Assembly: GCA_023388075.1 (NCBI GenBank)
Contig: JAEWGX010000107.1
Coordinates: forward strand, 1 to 64,000
Length of the DNA stretch: 64,000 nucleotides
Origin: Pseudomonadota bacterium
GTDB lineage: Bacteria; Pseudomonadota; Gammaproteobacteria; Burkholderiales; Burkholderiaceae_E
Reading direction: 5' to 3'
Positions 17,157 to 25,154 of the stretch are shown here, one piece after another (within the stretch, counting starts at the first letter, position 1; each line of letters starts with the position of its first letter). The translations under genes and the position numbers were made by a program. Below the pieces are notes generated by a model that saw only the letters and a list, made by a program, of their open reading frames with translations, did no database searches and was not told the DNA's origin.

Positions 17157-17495
17157 TCAAGCCGGCGGGAGCTCCTTCACGAAGTCATAGCGACCGACCT
17201 GCACCAGCAGGTACTTGGCGTACCTGCCTTCCGCGCAGGTGAGCCGGTGCCGGGTACCGGCCGGCAGCACGCACGATTGCCCAGGGCGCAGGAGCAGCTC
17301 CTGCTTCCCTCCCGGGCCGGATGACTCCACTCGCACCAGGCCCTCGAGTCCGTAGCAGCGGTCCTGGACCTCCGTGTGCCGGTGCCACGGCACCTCCTCG
17401 CCCTGTGCGACGGTGAACTCACGTACCCACACGTCGCCACTTCTGGCGATCTCCACGATCGAATCGACCGTGTACCTGCCCTCATTCGTGGCCAT
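17157..17495 (-). CDS. Small cupin-domain protein
   Basis: This 112-residue single-domain cupin has a first motif PWHRHTEVQDRCYGLEG with two metal-binding-type histidines, and a second part LLRPGQSCVLPAGTRHRLTC. Small cupins of this kind act as isomerases, dioxygenases or ligand sensors; the exact role is unknown. I start it at ATG 17495 (MATNEGRY), overlapping the nitrilase stop by 14 bases. A start at 17531 would add 12 highly charged residues lying inside the nitrilase reading. It sits between nitrilase and Bug receptor, suggesting a role in processing or sensing the same compound. Confidence 0.75.
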   Translation of the reverse strand: MATNEGRYTVDSIVEIARSGDVWVREFTVAQGEEVPWHRHTEVQDRCYGLEGLVRVESSGPGGKQELLLRPGQSCVLPAGTRHRLTCAEGRYAKYLLVQVGRYDFVKELPPA

Positions 17496-18558
17496 CTCGC
17501 TCCGCTCCTTGCGCTCCGGGCTCCGCTTCACGTCGCGTTCTTGAATCAGGCTCCCGGGCTGGCTCGTCGTGAAAGGTGATCGGTACGATGCGCTGCCGGC
17601 TTACCGTCAGATCGAAGACGTCGAACCGGTTGTAGTACCCCACCACATCATGGAACTGCTTGGGTTCGACACAATCCGCAAGATCGAACTCCGCGTAGGC
17701 GATTCCCTCCGCTTCCTGCAGGAAGTCACCGGTCTCCGACCCCGATGGCGTCACGAAGAAGCTCGCAGCCCTTGGCAGCCTGTCCACGATGTCCGCGATC
17801 GCAGGGTCCCGGTCGACCAGGAAATCGCGCATGGTCCGATCCATGAACCCCGCGCAGACGATGCCAAAGGCTTTCGCCTCGAACGAATGGGCCGAGGCAC
17901 GAACCCGATTGGCAGCGACATTGTCGTAATTGCCGCCGGAGGCGGGCGGCTTCGTCGGCCAAACCGCCGGCCAGGTCGAAATGTGGATCTGCTCCTGCTG
18001 CGCCATCAGCGAGTACCGCGCCAATGGATTGGTGTTCTCTCCGCAGATGAGTTGCCCTACCCTGCCGGCCCCCGTCGGAACCACCCGCAATCCGGCTCCG
18101 TCGCCCGATGCCCAGATCAGCTTCTCGAAGAACGTGGGGACCAGCTTGCGGTGATGATTCGCGATCTCCCCCTGCTCGTCGATCAGGACGAAGCTGTTCC
18201 AGAGACAGCCGGGACTGTAGCTGGACAGCTCGCTGAACCCCATCGACACCACGATCCGGTGATGGCGCGCGGCCTCCCTGAGCGAGGTGATCTCCGGTCC
18301 GTCGATGGCGATGCTGTTCGACGCCATGCGCGCGAACAGGTCGTGATTGTGAATGGGCGCCCACAATGCAGCCCATACCGGAAAGGCAGGAACGTAGGTT
18401 TCCGGGAAGGCGAGCAGCCGCGCGCCGTTCCGGGCCGCCTCGGCGATCAGCCCCAGCGCCTTGTCTGTCGTCGCGTACTTGTCCAGGAATACCGGCGCGA
18501 CGTGTGCCGCCGCCACCTTGACGGTGCCGGGCTGGAGTGAGGGCAGATCGGGACTCAT
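17482..18558 (-). CDS. Nitrilase
   Basis: This 358-residue carbon-nitrogen hydrolase belongs to the nitrilase branch. The catalytic triad is complete: E53 (FPETYVP), K138 (HHRKLVP) and C172 (ICGENTNP). The GENTNPLAR and STWPAVWP segments and the length are typical of true nitrilases, which convert nitriles to carboxylic acids plus ammonia, rather than of amidases. It is the first gene of a nitrilase-cupin-Bug operon, divergent from a LysR gene 84 bp away. The C-terminal 25 residues are highly charged and extend beyond the usual fold. Substrate class (aliphatic or arylacetonitrile) is not predictable here. Confidence 0.85.
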   Translation of the reverse strand: MSPDLPSLQPGTVKVAAAHVAPVFLDKYATTDKALGLIAEAARNGARLLAFPETYVPAFPVWAALWAPIHNHDLFARMASNSIAIDGPEITSLREAARHHRIVVSMGFSELSSYSPGCLWNSFVLIDEQGEIANHHRKLVPTFFEKLIWASGDGAGLRVVPTGAGRVGQLICGENTNPLARYSLMAQQEQIHISTWPAVWPTKPPASGGNYDNVAANRVRASAHSFEAKAFGIVCAGFMDRTMRDFLVDRDPAIADIVDRLPRAASFFVTPSGSETGDFLQEAEGIAYAEFDLADCVEPKQFHDVVGYYNRFDVFDLTVSRQRIVPITFHDEPAREPDSRTRREAEPGAQGAERDGHE

Positions 18559-18603
18559 CGCATAAGATTAAGCCCGCCAGTACGTCCGGGAACCGGCAAA
18601 TGC

Positions 18604-18617
18604 GCACAGGCCTGTGC
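18604..18617. promoter_or_regulatory. Perfect palindrome in the nitrilase/LysR divergent promoter
   Basis: GCACAGGCCTGTGC is a perfect 14-bp inverted repeat in the 84-bp gap between the nitrilase start (18558) and the LysR start (18643). Its position suits a LysR regulator that controls the operon and itself. It is more GC-rich than the usual T-N11-A box. Confidence 0.45.
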
Positions 18618-18642
18618 CCAGATCCGCTATCCGACCCAACCG

Positions 18643-19542
18643 ATGTCGATCAAGAAAGTTCCGTTCGAGCAGGGAAACTGGAACGACCTGCGGGTGTTCC
18701 TGGAGGTTGCGAGACAGGAAACGTTGTCTCAGGCGGCACGGCGCCTTGGGTTGGACCACAGCACCGTGGGTCGCCGCATCGCCCAACTCGAGTACTCCCT
18801 GGACGCAAGGCTGTTCGAACGCCACCCGCGCGGACTGCGCATCACACCGCTTGGGGAAAGGCTCCTCCGTACGGCCCAGGAGATGGAGGCCCAGATGCTG
18901 CGGTTCAGCCGGGACCGCGGCGCCGAAGCCAGGCCTCTGGCTCCCACCCGCATCGCGATGATGGAGGGGATCGGCTCCCTTTACCTGGCGCGCCATGCGG
19001 ACTGGTTGGCCGATGCCTACCCCGACCTGCGGGTCGAACTGGTCACGTCGCCGCAGGTGGTCCACATCAACAAGCGCGAGGCAGACGTCTTCCTGAGCTT
19101 CTATCGCCCTGACTTCCCGGGCGCGCACTGCGAACTGCTCTGCGACTTCGGGCTCGGGCTATTCGCGTCGGCAGACTACCTGGCCGCGCGCGGGCGACCA
19201 CTCGGCGTCCCAGACCTGGAAAACCACGACTTCGTCACCTACCTCGACGACCTGATTCAACTGGACGCGGTGCGCTGGCTGGACGAGGTCATCCTGCGAC
19301 CCCGCAAGAGCTTCCAATCGAGCAGCATGATCGCTCAGATGGCGGCCGCCGAGGCGGGCCGGGGGATCGTCCTGCTCCCACTCTTCGCCCTCCGGCCTCA
19401 TACCGCCTTGAGCCGGGTGTTGCCAGGAACCTGCGTGCAAAGGGAGCTATGGATGAGCGTGGACAAGGATATCGCCACGTTGGCGCGAGTGGCGCTCGCC
19501 ATGACGGCGGTGCGCGCGTTGCTTCGCGCACACCCGCTATGA
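18643..19542 (+). CDS. LysR family regulator
   Basis: This 299-residue regulator has the LysR winged helix at about 11-70 (NDLRVFLEVARQETLSQAARRLGLDHSTVGRRIAQLE) and a periplasmic-binding-like effector domain from about residue 100. The DHSTVGRRI helix is typical of the clade that replaces the usual QPAVS with DHSTV. It diverges from the nitrilase operon and probably activates it in response to its substrate. Upstream in the short gap is a perfect palindrome that could be its site. The gene converges with the SnoaL-like gene, leaving 48 bp. Confidence 0.85.
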   Translation: MSIKKVPFEQGNWNDLRVFLEVARQETLSQAARRLGLDHSTVGRRIAQLEYSLDARLFERHPRGLRITPLGERLLRTAQEMEAQMLRFSRDRGAEARPLAPTRIAMMEGIGSLYLARHADWLADAYPDLRVELVTSPQVVHINKREADVFLSFYRPDFPGAHCELLCDFGLGLFASADYLAARGRPLGVPDLENHDFVTYLDDLIQLDAVRWLDEVILRPRKSFQSSSMIAQMAAAEAGRGIVLLPLFALRPHTALSRVLPGTCVQRELWMSVDKDIATLARVALAMTAVRALLRAHPL

Positions 19543-19590
19543 CTTCCTGCGGGCTTCGTCGCTGCTGGACGATGCGAACCGGGCGTGTCC

Positions 19591-20058
19591 TCAGACCTCG
19601 AACTCCGGGCCGTTCGGATCGGTCTTGACGGTCCAAGTTCCACCAGAACTGAAGGATCTGCTCGAAGCGAACGTGTCCTCCATGAACTGGAGGTAGACGA
19701 TCTTGCCTGCGCTTACCTTCGCGTGGATGGAGAACGGAGAACGGAACGACTTTCCGCGGGCATTGGAGCGATAGGTAAAAGATCCGAAGACCGCCACATT
19801 CTCTCCCGCTCCGAAGATCGCCGTCACCACGAAGTCCTCGATAGTCCAGTACTTGGCTACGCCAATGAAGGTGGTGGTGTAGGCATCCCTCCCCTTGCGC
19901 GTCCCTGCCCACGGCAGGATCCTCTGAAGGTCGCGATTGTCGAAATTGAGCGAAACATACTCCGCATCTTCCGCAACGAGCCGCACGGCCGCCGCTTCGA
20001 CTTTGTCTGGGGCGGTGTTCTGCAGGAACTCTTGCACGATGTTCACTGAACTGTTCAT
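19591..20058 (-). CDS. SnoaL/NTF2-like fold protein
   Basis: This 155-residue cytosolic protein has the cone-shaped NTF2/SnoaL fold: an N-terminal helix pair (IVQEFLQNTAPDKVEAAAVRLVAEDAEYVSL), then GRDAYTTTFIGVAKYWTIED and alternating strands ending LQFMEDT. Family members are isomerases, hydratases or binding proteins of small hydrophobic molecules. ATG 20058 follows GGAGGAATGGCAT, so I prefer it to an ATG at 20082. Its promoter contains the island's shared motif, with a TAGAGT -10 box at 20093-20088. It diverges from the alpha/beta hydrolase, which carries the same promoter arrangement in mirror image. Confidence 0.75.
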   Translation of the reverse strand: MNSSVNIVQEFLQNTAPDKVEAAAVRLVAEDAEYVSLNFDNRDLQRILPWAGTRKGRDAYTTTFIGVAKYWTIEDFVVTAIFGAGENVAVFGSFTYRSNARGKSFRSPFSIHAKVSAGKIVYLQFMEDTFASSRSFSSGGTWTVKTDPNGPEFEV

Positions 20059-20087
20059 ATGCCATTCCTCCAATGAATCCATCGAGA

Positions 20088-20149
20088 ACTCTACTGAGTG
20101 GCTGAGCGTCCTGCGTGGCGGAGGTTGCCATGGAGGTGCCGATCTTGCG
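20088..20149 (-). promoter_or_regulatory. Shared-motif promoter of the SnoaL-like gene
   Basis: Read in the gene direction: CGCAAGATCGGCACC (20149-20135), then a second block GGCAAC five bases later, and TAGAGT (20093-20088) as -10 box, with 41 bp between the first block and the -10. No good -35 is present, as expected for an activator-dependent promoter. The same layout occurs at five other places between 20185 and 27027. Confidence 0.7.
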
Positions 20150-20184
20150 AGCCAATCGGCGCCGATGGAGCTCGAGATTGAGAC

Positions 20185-20246
20185 CGCAAGATTGGCACCC
20201 TCAGAGCAGCTTGAGCGTTGCCCCTTCGGAAGGCGTCGGCTAGAGT
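20185..20246 (+). promoter_or_regulatory. Shared-motif promoter of the alpha/beta hydrolase gene
   Basis: CGCAAGATTGGCACC (20185-20199), then AGCAGC, then TTGCCC (20218-20223) and TAGAGT (20241-20246) spaced by 17 bp. The gap from first block to -10 is again 41 bp. It mirrors the SnoaL-side site; the two blocks form a near-perfect inverted repeat across 65 bp, with a further palindrome-like CCAATCGGCGCCGATGG at 20152-20168 between them. Confidence 0.7.
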
Positions 20247-20311
20247 GATGCCGAGCCGCCGCGCCACGAGGCCGGAGCGCCTACCTCATTCCTGCTCATG
20301 GAAACTGCACG

Positions 20312-21190
20312 ATGACAACGAAATATGGATACCAGCTGGTCGGAGATGTGGAAGTTTTCTACCGGGAGGCAGGGCCGTGCGACGCTCCGGTCCTCCTATT
20401 GCTGCACGGCTTTCCAAGCGCCAGCCACATGTTCCGTGACCTGATCCCGCTGCTTTCCGATCGCTTTCGGCTCATCGCGCCGGATCTCCCCGGTTTCGGA
20501 CAAACCAAAGCGCCGCCGCGCGGGAGCTTCCACTACACCTTTGACAATCTTGCGGACGTCATCGACGGTTTCACCAAGGCCATGTCGCTCGAGCGATATG
20601 CGCTCTACATCTTCGACTATGGAGCTCCCGTGGGGTTGCGCTTGGCGATGCGTCATCCCGAGAAGGTTCTCGGAATCATCTCCCAGAACGGCAACGCCTA
20701 TGTTGACGGGTTCAGCGATGAATGGGGACCGTGGGAAGCCTACTGGCGGGAGCCCAGCGTCGCCAATCGGGAGGCCTGCAGGGCCTCGCTAGCGCCGAGC
20801 ACCATTCGAGACTGGCAGTATGGCACCGGAGCGGATCCAAGCCTGTTGTCGCCCGATGGCTACGAACTGGACATCGCCTACATGGCTCGACCTGGCGCGG
20901 AGGAAATACAGCTCGACCTGATCCTCGACTACCGAACCAACGTCGCCCTCTATCCGGACTTCCAGGCGTACTTCCGCAAACACGCTCCGCCGCTGTTGGC
21001 GGTTTGGGGACGTCATGACCCCGCCTTCGTGCCCGCAGGCGCGGCAGCGTATCAACGTGACTTGCCGGATGCGCAGGTTCATCTGCTGGATACAGGGCAT
21101 TTTGCGTTGGAGACGCATGCACGAGAGGTGGCCGCCCTGGTCTCTCCGTTTCTCGAAGGCGCGCTGGCCTCACGTACAACGAGAGAATAA
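20312..21190 (+). CDS. Alpha/beta hydrolase, haloalkane-dehalogenase/epoxide-hydrolase type
   Basis: This 292-residue alpha/beta-fold hydrolase has the oxyanion motif LHGFPSASHMF at 31-41, an aspartate nucleophile D102 in FDYGAPVG (not serine), and a catalytic histidine H263 in DTGHFALETH. An aspartate in the nucleophile elbow marks haloalkane dehalogenases and epoxide or fluoroacetate hydrolases rather than esterases. It therefore probably cleaves a carbon-halogen or epoxide bond in the cytosol; the substrate is unknown. It has a full promoter with the island motif upstream. A 200-bp gap separates it from the AraC gene, which probably has its own promoter. Confidence 0.8.
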   Translation: MTTKYGYQLVGDVEVFYREAGPCDAPVLLLLHGFPSASHMFRDLIPLLSDRFRLIAPDLPGFGQTKAPPRGSFHYTFDNLADVIDGFTKAMSLERYALYIFDYGAPVGLRLAMRHPEKVLGIISQNGNAYVDGFSDEWGPWEAYWREPSVANREACRASLAPSTIRDWQYGTGADPSLLSPDGYELDIAYMARPGAEEIQLDLILDYRTNVALYPDFQAYFRKHAPPLLAVWGRHDPAFVPAGAAAYQRDLPDAQVHLLDTGHFALETHAREVAALVSPFLEGALASRTTRE

Positions 21191-21392
21191 GGAAGCTGGG
21201 CAACCCCCGCGTGAGCAGACATTGCCGATGCGATCGTGCAATACTGGCTCGACCTTTCCCGGACTCGGCGTTGGAAGAAGCGCTGTGCAGCCGCGGGAGC
21301 CTGCGCGACTTCGTGGGCATGGATGCTGGGGGTACCTGCTGGCGCAGCGCTGACTTCGCCAGAGTCGTGTAGCGAATTCATGGGGGACAGCA

Positions 21393-22301
21393 ATGACCGC
21401 GCCTGCCTATTCGTCGTTCACACGTTGGTACTGCGAAGGTCGAGAGGCATCCTATCTGCGTACGTGGAAATCCTCGGGCAATATCCTCGATCTGCTTGAA
21501 ATGGCGCGGCCGGCCGGGGAGATGCACCGCCCTGCCATGCCGGATCTTGTCCTGTACCAGGATCTGCTCGGTGGCAGCCGTCTTCGCGGCAACACGGGAG
21601 GAGGGTATGTCGATGTAACCAGCGAGAGAGGAGCCTTCTATCTCGCTGCGCCGAACTTCGCGCTTACGTCCACCGTCGACTCCAGCCATCAGATTCGCGC
21701 GCTGTCCTTTCCTTTGGCGCACTGGAAGAATGTTCTCGATGAAGCCGCGGACGGCCGGTCCTCGGTGGAAAGCCTGCAGCTCTACAAAGGGGCATTCCAC
21801 TCGCTGACCATCCAGTCGGCGCTCCGGAATTTGTGGGTTCTTTCTGACGAGGAAGGGGCGCCGTCGCGGCTGCTGGCTCAGGCCGCAGGTTGCGAGATTC
21901 TGGCCGAACTCTGCCGGTTGGGCGGCACACCGTTTGCGCCTGCCAGGGGTGGTCTCGCCCCGTGGGCGCAACGGCGGGCTCTGGATCTCATCCGGGAAAG
22001 GCTTTCGGAGGACATCAGCCTCGAGGAACTGGCAGCCGAGGCGCGCCTCTCACCGTTCCATTTCGCACGGATGTTCAAGCAGAGCGTCGGCGTGCCTCCG
22101 CGTGTTTACCTGACGCGGCTGAGAATGGAGAAGGCCTGCGAGCTACTCGAGACGACGGATCTTCCTGTGACAGAGATTGCCTACGAAGTGGGATATTCCT
22201 CGAACCAGGTACTCGCCCGGGTATTCGTCAAGCACCGGAGGATGAGCCCGTCAGATTATCGACGTGCCGTTCGCGACCCGGCTCGCGCTCCGGGCTCGTG
22301 A
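21393..22301 (+). CDS. AraC family transcriptional activator of the island
   Basis: This 302-residue regulator has an N-terminal cupin-like sensor domain (about 40-180, including FYLAAPNFALTS) and a C-terminal double helix-turn-helix from about 192 (DISLEELAAEARLSPFHFARMFKQSVGVPPRVYLTRLRM, then EIAYEVGYSSNQVLARVFVKH). Proteins of this layout activate genes for stress, quinone or redox-type small molecules. It lies in the centre of six promoters that share a two-part site with 11-bp-phased GGCA units, the geometry expected for AraC double-helix binding. I infer it is their regulator. I did not find the motif in front of its own gene. Confidence 0.85.
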   Translation: MTAPAYSSFTRWYCEGREASYLRTWKSSGNILDLLEMARPAGEMHRPAMPDLVLYQDLLGGSRLRGNTGGGYVDVTSERGAFYLAAPNFALTSTVDSSHQIRALSFPLAHWKNVLDEAADGRSSVESLQLYKGAFHSLTIQSALRNLWVLSDEEGAPSRLLAQAAGCEILAELCRLGGTPFAPARGGLAPWAQRRALDLIRERLSEDISLEELAAEARLSPFHFARMFKQSVGVPPRVYLTRLRMEKACELLETTDLPVTEIAYEVGYSSNQVLARVFVKHRRMSPSDYRRAVRDPARAPGS

Positions 22302-22358
22302 TCCTCTTCCGGGTGACTTCGGCCAAGACGAGCGCTTCCCCCTGCTTCTGAGCTGACG

Positions 22359-22419
22359 ACTCTAGCGGGCCGCATCACCGGCTCCGGCGCCGAGGCTGCT
22401 ATTGGCTGCCAATCCTGCG
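22359..22419 (-). promoter_or_regulatory. Orphan minus-strand copy of the shared promoter
   Basis: Read on the minus strand: CGCAGGATTGGCAGC (22419-22405), AGCAGC four bases later, and TAGAGT (22364-22359). The gap to the -10 is 40 bp instead of 41. It points into the 3' end of the AraC gene, antisense to it, and no minus-strand gene follows. It is probably left over from a gene lost when the AraC gene or its neighbour was rearranged. Confidence 0.55.
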
Positions 22420-22470
22420 GACTCCTGCTGAGTCCAAGGTGATCCCCGCCTGTCGCTGGCTGTCATCAGC

Positions 22471-22532
22471 CGCAGGATCGACCACTGAGCAGCAGCTTCC
22501 GCGCCGCAACGCACTCCTGCGTTCGCTAGAGT
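22471..22532 (+). promoter_or_regulatory. Shared-motif promoter upstream of the SDR remnant and pirin
   Basis: CGCAGGATCGACCAC (22471-22485; 11 of 15 positions match the CGCAAGATCGGCACC form), then AGCAGC five bases on, and TAGAGT (22527-22532) at the standard 41 bp. It would read through the SDR remnant into pirin and RidA. With the minus-strand copy at 22359-22419 it forms a divergent pair like that at 20088-20246. Confidence 0.55.
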
Positions 22533-22651
22533 CACCTCTCGGGAGTGGCTGGAGCACCGAACGATCACGAGCGGTCGTGTCCCTTGCAGGGCATGCCGCG
22601 AACATGATCACCGGCAGCACTCTCACGTTGGATGGAGGCGCGAATGCATAG
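22529..22651 (+). pseudogene. C-terminal remnant of a short-chain dehydrogenase (SDR)
   Basis: About 40 codons ending VVSLAGHAANMITGSTLTLDGGANA and a TAG match the very end of classical SDR enzymes, where VTGS-L-VDGG closes the fold. The preceding SPLGSGWSTER is a worn form of the usual PLGRWGTPEE. The Rossmann motif and the YxxxK catalytic part are absent upstream, where the shared promoter lies instead. The gap from 22302 to 22731 contains only this remnant and the two promoters. Confidence 0.7.
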
Positions 22652-22731
22652 CCCGGCCAGGCAGGCAGACGGCGCGCGCCGTCCAGAACACGACGACATC
22701 GTTTCCCACGCAACCGCATCAGGAGAACCCT

Positions 22732-23625
22732 ATGATCAAGACGGTGATAGAGCAGCAACGACGCGACCTGGGCGGTGGCTTCGAAGTCGGCCGGGTACTT
22801 CCGTCCGCGAAGCGTCGAATGATCGGCCCCTTCGTTCTCTTCGACCATTTCGGGCCCCTCGATCTGGCGGCCGGCATCGACCGCAGGCTCGACGTCAGAC
22901 CGCATCCGCACATCGGCCTGTCCACCGTAAGCTATCTGCTATCCGGGGAAATAATGCATCGCGACAGCCTTGGATACGAGCAGGCAACCCGGCCGCGGGA
23001 AGTCAGTTGGATGACCGCGGGCAGCGGGATCACGCACAGCGAGCGGTTCGAGCACGCGCGAGCACACGGCGATCGGGTACACGGCATCCAGGCATGGGTC
23101 GCGCTGCCGGATGGCCAGGAGGAGATCGCGCCTGAGTTCTCGCACCATGCCGCAAGCGATCTGCCACACTGGAACGACGCCGGCGTGCTCGGCCAACTCA
23201 TCGTTGGAAGCGCATACGGCTTGACCGCCAGGACCAGAACGTACTCGCCGCTGTTCTACGCGCATCTCGACATGGCGCCCGGGGCCACCGCTGAGATCCC
23301 TCACGGCCACGAGGAACGCGCACTTTACGTCGCGACGGGTGCGGTGGAGCTGGCAGGCATGCGCTACGATGCCGGCAAGATGCTGGTGTTGAACGCAGTC
23401 GCCTCACGTGTCCGGGCTGCCGAACAGTCCACCGTGATGGTCCTGGGTGGCGAGCCTGTGGGCGAGCGCTTCGTCTACTGGAACTTCGTCTCCTCCTCCA
23501 AGGCCCGACTCGCCCAGGCGGCAGCAGACTGGAGGGCGGGTAGGATGAAGCTGCCGAACGCCGACGACGCGGAGTTCATCCCGCTGCCAGGCGATCCGGC
23601 GCCGCCTGCCCCGACGATGCCATAA
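22732..23625 (+). CDS. Pirin family protein
   Basis: This 297-residue bicupin of the pirin family shows FVLFDHFGP, HPHIGLSTVSYLLSGE and the metal ligands H58, H60, H102 and E104 (SGITHSERFE). The second cupin domain follows from about residue 165 (SPLFYAHLDMAPGATAEIPHGHEERALYVATG). Bacterial pirins are iron-binding and can act as quercetinase-like dioxygenases or redox-responsive cofactors. The start MIKTVIEQQ is the family norm. It precedes RidA by 46 bp and lies downstream of a shared-motif promoter with an SDR remnant between, so the present transcript starts with a dead gene. Confidence 0.85.
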   Translation: MIKTVIEQQRRDLGGGFEVGRVLPSAKRRMIGPFVLFDHFGPLDLAAGIDRRLDVRPHPHIGLSTVSYLLSGEIMHRDSLGYEQATRPREVSWMTAGSGITHSERFEHARAHGDRVHGIQAWVALPDGQEEIAPEFSHHAASDLPHWNDAGVLGQLIVGSAYGLTARTRTYSPLFYAHLDMAPGATAEIPHGHEERALYVATGAVELAGMRYDAGKMLVLNAVASRVRAAEQSTVMVLGGEPVGERFVYWNFVSSSKARLAQAAADWRAGRMKLPNADDAEFIPLPGDPAPPAPTMP

Positions 23626-23671
23626 GCGGTTAGCAAAAGCGTTTCATCCAGACCAACTGAAGGAGTGACTC

Positions 23672-24070
23672 ATGCCGCCACGCGAAGCCGTTTTCCCCAA
23701 GGACCGCCACGCTCTGTACGAGCAGCACGGTTACTCAGCCGCGATCCGCTCCGGTGATCTGCTGTTCGTTTCCGGCCAGGTCGGAAGCCGCCCCGACGGA
23801 TCTCCCGAACCTGATTTCGAGGCCCAGGTCCGGCTCGCATTCGCCAACCTGGCAGCGACGCTAGCCGCAGGAGGGTGCACCTTCGACGACATTGTCGACG
23901 TGACAACCTTCCATACGAATCCGGACAAGCAGTTCGCCACGATCATGACCGTCAAGAACGACGTGTTCGTGCGCGCGCCCTATCCGAACTGGACCGCTCT
24001 CGGGGTCACTTGGCTCGCCGGCTTCGACTTCGAGATCAAGGTGATCGCGCGAGTGCCGGGCAAGCCCTGA
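23672..24070 (+). CDS. RidA family (YjgF) protein
   Basis: This 132-residue Rid-family protein trimerises and hydrolyses reactive enamine or imine intermediates, or acts on related compounds. Visible are SAAIRSGDLLFVSGQVG, the PEPDFEAQVRLAFANLAATLAAGG helix and VTTFHTNPDKQFATIM, with the strand YPNWTALGVTWL. In RidA proper an arginine in this last strand (xxRxA) binds the carboxylate; here the position reads as W-T-A-L, so this is a non-RidA subgroup and the chemistry may differ. ATG 23672 follows AAGGAGTGACTC. It is co-directional with pirin and probably co-transcribed. Confidence 0.8.
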   Translation: MPPREAVFPKDRHALYEQHGYSAAIRSGDLLFVSGQVGSRPDGSPEPDFEAQVRLAFANLAATLAAGGCTFDDIVDVTTFHTNPDKQFATIMTVKNDVFVRAPYPNWTALGVTWLAGFDFEIKVIARVPGKP

Positions 24071-24171
24071 TTGATCGAACGATCGGTCATTTCGCGTAGC
24101 GCGCAGGCCTTCACCAATCTCGGTCGAGTCAAGTAGGCTCGCGGCGGTGCGCCGAGGCTCCGCTTGAACAT
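24070..24171 (-). pseudogene. Remnant of an AraC-family helix-turn-helix
   Basis: On the minus strand MFKRSLGAPPRAYLTRPRL, then KACALREMTDRSI, lines up with FKQSVGVPPRVYLTRLRMEKACELLETTDLPV of the intact AraC gene at 21393. Only about 34 codons survive; sequence on both sides no longer matches. It points to a second, lost AraC-type regulator. Apart from this fragment I see nothing in the 253-bp gap between RidA and the next gene. Confidence 0.65.
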
Positions 24172-24323
24172 GGGCGCGAGGCGTGCAGCAGCTCGAGCTC
24201 GGGCCCGTGATCGTTCAATGTCTGCGCACGACGCAGGCCTCGCTCGTCAGCAAGTGAAGCAGCCGCCAGCAAAGCGCGGCCGCCCTTGCGAGAGTGCTTG
24301 GCCGGCCGCCACGAATCCCGTCG

Positions 24324-25154
24324 TCAGGCGCGGACGAAGGCCAGCAGGTCAGCGTTCACCAAGTCCGGATGCGTGGCGAACATGCCGTGCGAGAGACCAG
24401 GATAGGACCTCAGCGTCCCGTCGCGCACCAGCTTGACTGCCTTGAGCGCCGAGTTCCCGATCGGTACGACCTGATCGTCTTCGCCGTGCAGAAAGAGTAC
24501 TGGGACGGCAATCATTGCGAGATCGTCCGTGAAGTCGGTCTCGGAGAACGCAGCGATGCAGTCGTAGTGCGCCTTCGCGCCGCCGGCCATGCCCTGACGC
24601 CACCAGTTCTCGATCAGGCCCTGGCTGACGCTTGCATCCCGACGATTGAACCCATAGAACGGGCCGCTCGGCACATCCCGGTAGAACTGCGCGCGCGAAC
24701 GGGACAGTGCCAGACGGAAGCCGTCGAACACTTCCCTGGGAACACCGTCCGGATTCGTTTCGGACTGGACCATCACGGGAGGAATCGCGCCTATGAGGAC
24801 GGCCTTGGCCACGCGGCCGCGCTCCGCTCGTGCCACATACCGCGCGACCTCACCACCGCCCGTCGAATGGCCGATGTGGATGACGTCCCGAAGGTCAAGC
24901 TGACGCGCAATCGTCGCAACATCCGCGGCGTAGGTGTCCATATCGTTGCCTGTGTCGGTCTCGTCGGACCGACCGTGACCGCGCCGATCATGGGCAACCA
25001 CACGATAGCCGTGAGAGAGAAAGAACAGTATCTGGCTGTCCCAGTCGTCGGCGCTCAGCGGCCAACCATGATGAAACATGATGGGCTGGGCGTCCTTCGG
25101 TCCCAGATCCTTGTAGAAGAGACGAGTGCCATCTAATGTGGTGATGGTAGGCAT
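24324..25154 (-). CDS. Alpha/beta hydrolase, non-heme chloroperoxidase/esterase type
   Basis: This 276-residue hydrolase has the oxyanion motif FHHGWPLSADDWDSQ, the nucleophile S97 in GHSTGGGEVARY, an acidic residue in LHGEDDQVVP and the histidine in LSHGMFATH. The GHSTGGGE-R signature marks the cofactor-free haloperoxidase (perhydrolase) branch, which hydrolyses esters and can make peracids. It carries no signal peptide. Its upstream region lacks the island's shared promoter motif, so it is probably regulated separately although it lies inside the cluster. The start MPTITTLDGT follows AAGGAAGCTACTGCC. Confidence 0.8.
   Translation of the reverse strand: MPTITTLDGTRLFYKDLGPKDAQPIMFHHGWPLSADDWDSQILFFLSHGYRVVAHDRRGHGRSDETDTGNDMDTYAADVATIARQLDLRDVIHIGHSTGGGEVARYVARAERGRVAKAVLIGAIPPVMVQSETNPDGVPREVFDGFRLALSRSRAQFYRDVPSGPFYGFNRRDASVSQGLIENWWRQGMAGGAKAHYDCIAAFSETDFTDDLAMIAVPVLFLHGEDDQVVPIGNSALKAVKLVRDGTLRSYPGLSHGMFATHPDLVNADLLAFVRA

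Noticed and set aside
21191..21392. Copy of the shared promoter motif in front of the AraC gene
   Set aside because: The best match (TGCAATACTGGCTCG at 21237) agrees at only 10 of 15 positions and has no TAGAGT box at 41 bp.
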